8,257 nt of DNA from the NCBI GenBank assembly GCA_023434465.1, contig JAEYSQ010000260.1:1-8257 (forward strand), given 5' to 3'. Numbering within the stretch: position 1 is the stretch's first letter; the number at the start of each line of letters is the position of its first letter. The notes under the pieces were generated by a model. That model was not told where the DNA came from. It worked only from the letters and a program-made list of their open reading frames with translations, and did no database searches. Source of the stretch: Actinomycetes bacterium (lineage in GTDB: Bacteria; Actinomycetota; Thermoleophilia; Solirubrobacterales; 70-9). A program made the position numbers and the translations under genes. Of this stretch, positions 6,529 through 8,257 are shown one piece after another.

Positions 6529-7728
6529 GTGTCCAACGTCACTGAAGAACCGCGTGAACCATCCGCTGATGCTCTGAACCAGGCAGGCGCGCTGACCGCG
6601 ACCGCAGTCGAGTCGCTGCCCGAGGGCCGGCTCGCCCGGCAGATTGACCAGGGCCGTCCACTCCGGATCAAACTCGGTATCGATCCGACCGCTCCGGACA
6701 TTCACCTCGGGCATACGGTCGTCCTGAACAAGTTGCGCGAGTTCCAGGAAGCGGGCCATCAGATCGTATTGATCATCGGTGACTTCACTGCCCGGGTCGG
6801 GGACCCCAGCGGACGATCCGACCAGCGTCCCATGCTGGAGGCGGATGCGATCGACTCCAACGCGGAGACCTTCATGGAACAGGCCTTCAAGGTGCTCGAC
6901 CGGGAGAAGACCGAGGTCCGCTACAACAGCGAGTGGCTGCGGATGGAATCGGACCAGCTGTTCTCCCTGATGGCCAAAGCGACCGTAGCCAGACTGCTCG
7001 AACGGGATGACTTCACCAAGCGGATGGCGGCCAGCGAACCGATCTCCGCCCTTGAGCTCATGTACCCGTTGCTCCAGGGGTACGACTCGGTCGCCACCCA
7101 CGCCGATGTCGAGATCGGCGGCACCGACCAGAAGTTCAACCTGCTCTTCGGGCGGGACATGCAGTCCGCCTTCGGTCAACCGTTGCAGTCGATCATGACG
7201 CTGCCGATCCTGGCCGGGATCGACGGGGTGAAGAAGATGTCGAAGTCTTCCGGCAACTACATCGGCGTGACCGACCCGCCGGAAGAGATGTTCGGCAAGA
7301 TCATGCGGGTTCCTGACGCGAACCTGGAGGAGTACTGGGAACTCCTGCTGAGTGAGAGACCCCCGGCGGGGGCCAAGCCGAACGAGGCCAAGCGTGAGCT
7401 GGCGCGGCGACTGGTCGCCCGTTTCCACGGCGAAGCGGCCCCGGCGGCCGCCGAGGAGCACTTCAACCGGCTCTTCGTGCGCCACGAGGCACCGGACCAG
7501 GTCGACGAGTTCAGATTCGACGGCGATCCCGCTCACCTTCCGGGTTTGATCGCCGACGCTTTCGGCGTGAGCCGCAGCGAAGGCAGGAGGGCAATCACGC
7601 AGGGGGGAGTGAAACTCGATGGTGAGACGCTCCCGGCCGAGCCACTCGACTACCCGGCGGAGCAGCTCGACGGCAAGGTGCTGCAACTCGGGAAGCGGCG
7701 CTTTTGCCGCCTCGTCAACGACGCCTGA
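6529..7728 (+). CDS. tyrS: tyrosyl-tRNA synthetase
   Basis: TyrRS charges tRNA-Tyr with tyrosine in the cytosol using ATP. The protein is 399 residues, normal for the bacterial enzyme. The class I signatures are present: HLGH at 59-62 (the HIGH motif), in the context GIDPTAPDIHLGH, and KMSKS at 236-240. Between them lie GDFTARVGDPSGRS at 84-97 and YPLLQGYDSVATHADVEIGGTDQ at 179-201, which shape the tyrosine pocket and look like the TyrZ/TyrS2-type subgroup more than the E. coli TyrS type. An S4-like RNA-binding domain occupies about 330-399 (FGVSRSEGRRAITQGGVKLDG). GTG 6529 is chosen because the frame upstream runs antisense through the PBP gene and lacks family similarity. No Shine-Dalgarno is seen. 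It lies directly upstream of an rRNA operon promoter, with a hairpin between them. Confidence 0.95.
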   Translation: MSNVTEEPREPSADALNQAGALTATAVESLPEGRLARQIDQGRPLRIKLGIDPTAPDIHLGHTVVLNKLREFQEAGHQIVLIIGDFTARVGDPSGRSDQRPMLEADAIDSNAETFMEQAFKVLDREKTEVRYNSEWLRMESDQLFSLMAKATVARLLERDDFTKRMAASEPISALELMYPLLQGYDSVATHADVEIGGTDQKFNLLFGRDMQSAFGQPLQSIMTLPILAGIDGVKKMSKSSGNYIGVTDPPEEMFGKIMRVPDANLEEYWELLLSERPPAGAKPNEAKRELARRLVARFHGEAAPAAAEEHFNRLFVRHEAPDQVDEFRFDGDPAHLPGLIADAFGVSRSEGRRAITQGGVKLDGETLPAEPLDYPAEQLDGKVLQLGKRRFCRLVNDA

Positions 7729-7746
7729 TCTCGCTCTGTGACGGGA

Positions 7747-7766
7747 TTTGGCTCCCCAGAGCCAAA
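7747..7766 (+). terminator. probable tyrS terminator hairpin (no U-tract)
   Basis: TTTGGCTC (7747-7754) and GAGCCAAA (7759-7766) form a perfect 8-bp stem with a CCCA loop, 18 bases after the tyrS stop codon. No T-run follows on the plus strand, so it would be a non-canonical terminator or an mRNA 3'-end stabiliser. Its place, just after tyrS and 35 bases before the rRNA promoter -35, is what suggests termination. Confidence 0.5.
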
Positions 7767-7801
7767 ACGGAAATCGATCTCCGCCTCCTGGCCCGAACCA
7801 C

Positions 7802-7830
7802 TCGACACGTTTCCGGAAAACGTGTATAGT
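7802..7830 (+). promoter_or_regulatory. rRNA operon promoter
   Basis: TCGACA (7802-7807, 5 of 6 to TTGACA) and TATAGT (7825-7830, 5 of 6 to TATAAT) are separated by 17 bases, the optimal sigma70 spacing. This is the best promoter in the window. Transcription would begin near 7836-7838, giving a 16S leader of about 315 nt. The spacer holds a strong inverted repeat, listed separately. No clear AT-rich UP element is seen upstream. Confidence 0.75.
7805..7825. repeat. inverted repeat inside the rRNA promoter (operator-like)
   Basis: ACACGTTT (7805-7812) and AAACGTGT (7818-7825) are perfect 8-base inverted copies around CCGGA. The arms reach into the last bases of the -35 and the first base of the -10, so a protein dimer bound here would cover the polymerase site. 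The inner TTTCCGGAAA (7810-7819) is also a perfect palindrome. It lacks a T-run and lies before the transcription start, so it is not a terminator. Confidence 0.6.
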
Positions 7831-7905
7831 TCTCCGTCCGCTCAGTCGAGCAGGTTGCCCGGCTGAAGTGCTCCTTGCGGCGAAACCCGCCGCCCGGCGC
7901 ATGCG

Positions 7906-7918
7906 GTCTTTGAAAACT
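7906..7918 (+). promoter_or_regulatory. boxA-like rRNA antitermination element
   Basis: GTCTTTGAAAACT closely resembles the rRNA boxA of Gram-positive bacteria (TGTTCTTTGAAAAC type), where NusB and S10 (NusE) bind nascent RNA to block Rho-dependent termination. It lies about 70 bases after the predicted transcription start, as expected for an rRNA leader. Confidence 0.65.
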
Positions 7919-7978
7919 GAGCAGCGTGCTTTACTCCGGACGGCTAGTCCGTTTGGAAGAAAGCATATGAGCCCGATT

Positions 7979-8002
7979 CGTTCAAGGCTTCGGCTTTGAA
8001 CG
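7979..8002 (+). other. UUCG-capped 10-bp hairpin in the rRNA leader
   Basis: CGTTCAAGGC (7979-7988) pairs with GCTTTGAACG (7993-8002) around a C(UUCG)G tetraloop, with one G-U pair. It is followed by AT-rich CATTAATTATCCC rather than a T-run, so it is more likely a leader structure than a terminator. Confidence 0.6.
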
Positions 8003-8017
8003 ATCATTAATTATCCC

Positions 8018-8064
8018 GTCATATCCGTTGTCGTATTTGTGTACTGACAACATCCCGATATGAC
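8018..8064 (+). other. two-part long dyad in the rRNA leader
   Basis: GTCATATC (8018-8025) pairs perfectly with GATATGAC (8057-8064), and inside it GTTGTC (8027-8032) pairs perfectly with GACAAC (8046-8051). The 14 base pairs are broken only by an asymmetric internal loop (C8026 opposite 8052-8056) and end in a 13-base loop. This is the longest pairing in the leader. An internal loop of this type could be a processing site or a protein-binding site; the function is not known. Confidence 0.6.
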
Positions 8065-8097
8065 ACAGCTCTACGTTGAGTAAATAGTTTGAGGAAC

Positions 8098-8132
8098 CCG
8101 GTTTTCGAACCGGTTGCCGGCTTCGGCCGGCA
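8098..8132 (+). other. tandem UUCG-loop hairpins just before 16S
   Basis: CCGGTT (8098-8103) pairs with AACCGG (8108-8113), and TGCCGGC (8115-8121) pairs with GCCGGCA (8126-8132). Both have a UUCG loop and are separated by one base. They end about 18 bases before the 16S start and may form part of the processing or 30S assembly structure. Confidence 0.6.
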
Positions 8133-8150
8133 TTTGATACCTCGCAACAT

Positions 8151-8257
8151 TTTTCACGGAGAGTTTGATCCTGGCTCAGGACGAACGCTGGCGGTGTGCT
8201 TAACACATGCAAGTGGTGCGACGAACCAGGCTTCGGCCTGGGGCAAAGCCGCGAACG
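8151..8257 (+). rRNA. rrs: 16S ribosomal RNA, 5' end (cut by the window edge)
   Basis: The 27F primer site AGAGTTTGATCCTGGCTCAG is present exactly at 8160-8179, followed by GACGAACGCTGGCGG and TTAACACATGCAAG, the universal start of bacterial 16S. The mature 5' end is set near 8151 by comparison with actinobacterial 16S, to within a few bases. The V1 arm has a UUCG hairpin (8226-8231 with 8236-8241). Only about the first 107 bases are in the window; the rest of the operon would lie to the right. Confidence 0.97.

Larger units (their letters stand above)
7836..8150 (+). other. 16S rRNA leader (external transcribed spacer), highly structured
   Basis: This non-coding stretch runs from the predicted transcription start to the mature 16S end. 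It is more AT-rich than the genes around it, especially 8003-8095, and holds a boxA-like element and a series of hairpins. Besides those listed separately, GCGGCG 7877-7882 pairs with CGCCGC 7888-7893. In a larger arm GCTTT 7928-7932 pairs with AAAGC 7960-7964, enclosing a CGGAC/GTCCG hairpin (7937-7941 with 7947-7951). Leaders of this kind direct antitermination, processing by RNase III and 30S assembly. Short open frames crossing it have no start signals or family likeness. Confidence 0.7.

Noticed and set aside
7747..7766. Hairpin as a regulatory element of the rRNA promoter
   Set aside because: It lies 35 bases upstream of the -35 and just after the tyrS stop, so a 3'-end role for tyrS is simpler.
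6454..8007. 517-codon open frame on the minus strand
   Set aside because: It is antisense to tyrS and also runs across the rRNA promoter and part of the leader. It shows no family likeness.
8037..8064. Possible second rRNA promoter (TTGTGT, 16 bases, TATGAC)
   Set aside because: Only 3 and 4 of 6 positions match the consensus, and the sequence is better explained by the two-part dyad.

Overview
The window looks like ordinary chromosomal DNA from a GC-rich bacterium, most likely an actinobacterium. The signs are GC-rich codons, frequent GTG starts, a class A penicillin-binding protein with a disordered basic N-terminus and a Pro/Thr-rich tail, and a 16S start resembling deep-branching Actinobacteria. 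I lean towards the Thermoleophilia (Solirubrobacterales-like), but only about 100 bases of 16S are present, so this is an inference.

Region 1 (1-2400, plus strand) holds the 3' part of a citramalate synthase gene (cimA, isoleucine pathway), cut by the left window edge and interrupted by an in-frame TAA at 777-779. A DegT/DnrJ/EryC1/StrS-type PLP aminotransferase overlaps its end. Region 2 (2426-3817, plus) is argH, argininosuccinate lyase, the last step of arginine synthesis. It probably has its own promoter with almost no leader. Region 3 (3831-6407, minus) is a bifunctional class A penicillin-binding protein that converges on argH with 13 bases between the stop codons. Region 4 (6408-6528) is a short divergent promoter region. 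Region 5 (6529-7728, plus) is tyrS, tyrosyl-tRNA synthetase, followed by a hairpin. Region 6 (7729-8150) is an rRNA operon promoter and a leader of about 315 nt, with a strong sigma70-type promoter, a boxA-like antitermination element and several hairpins. Region 7 (8151-8257) is the 5' end of 16S rRNA, cut by the right window edge.

The genes are housekeeping functions: amino-acid biosynthesis, cell-wall synthesis, tRNA charging and ribosomal RNA. I see no mobile element, CRISPR array, toxin-antitoxin pair or defence system, and no convincing new multi-gene system. The points most worth checking are the ochre codon splitting cimA, an inverted repeat filling the spacer of the rRNA promoter, the structured rRNA leader (including a two-part dyad at 8018-8064), and the apparently leaderless starts of argH and tyrS.
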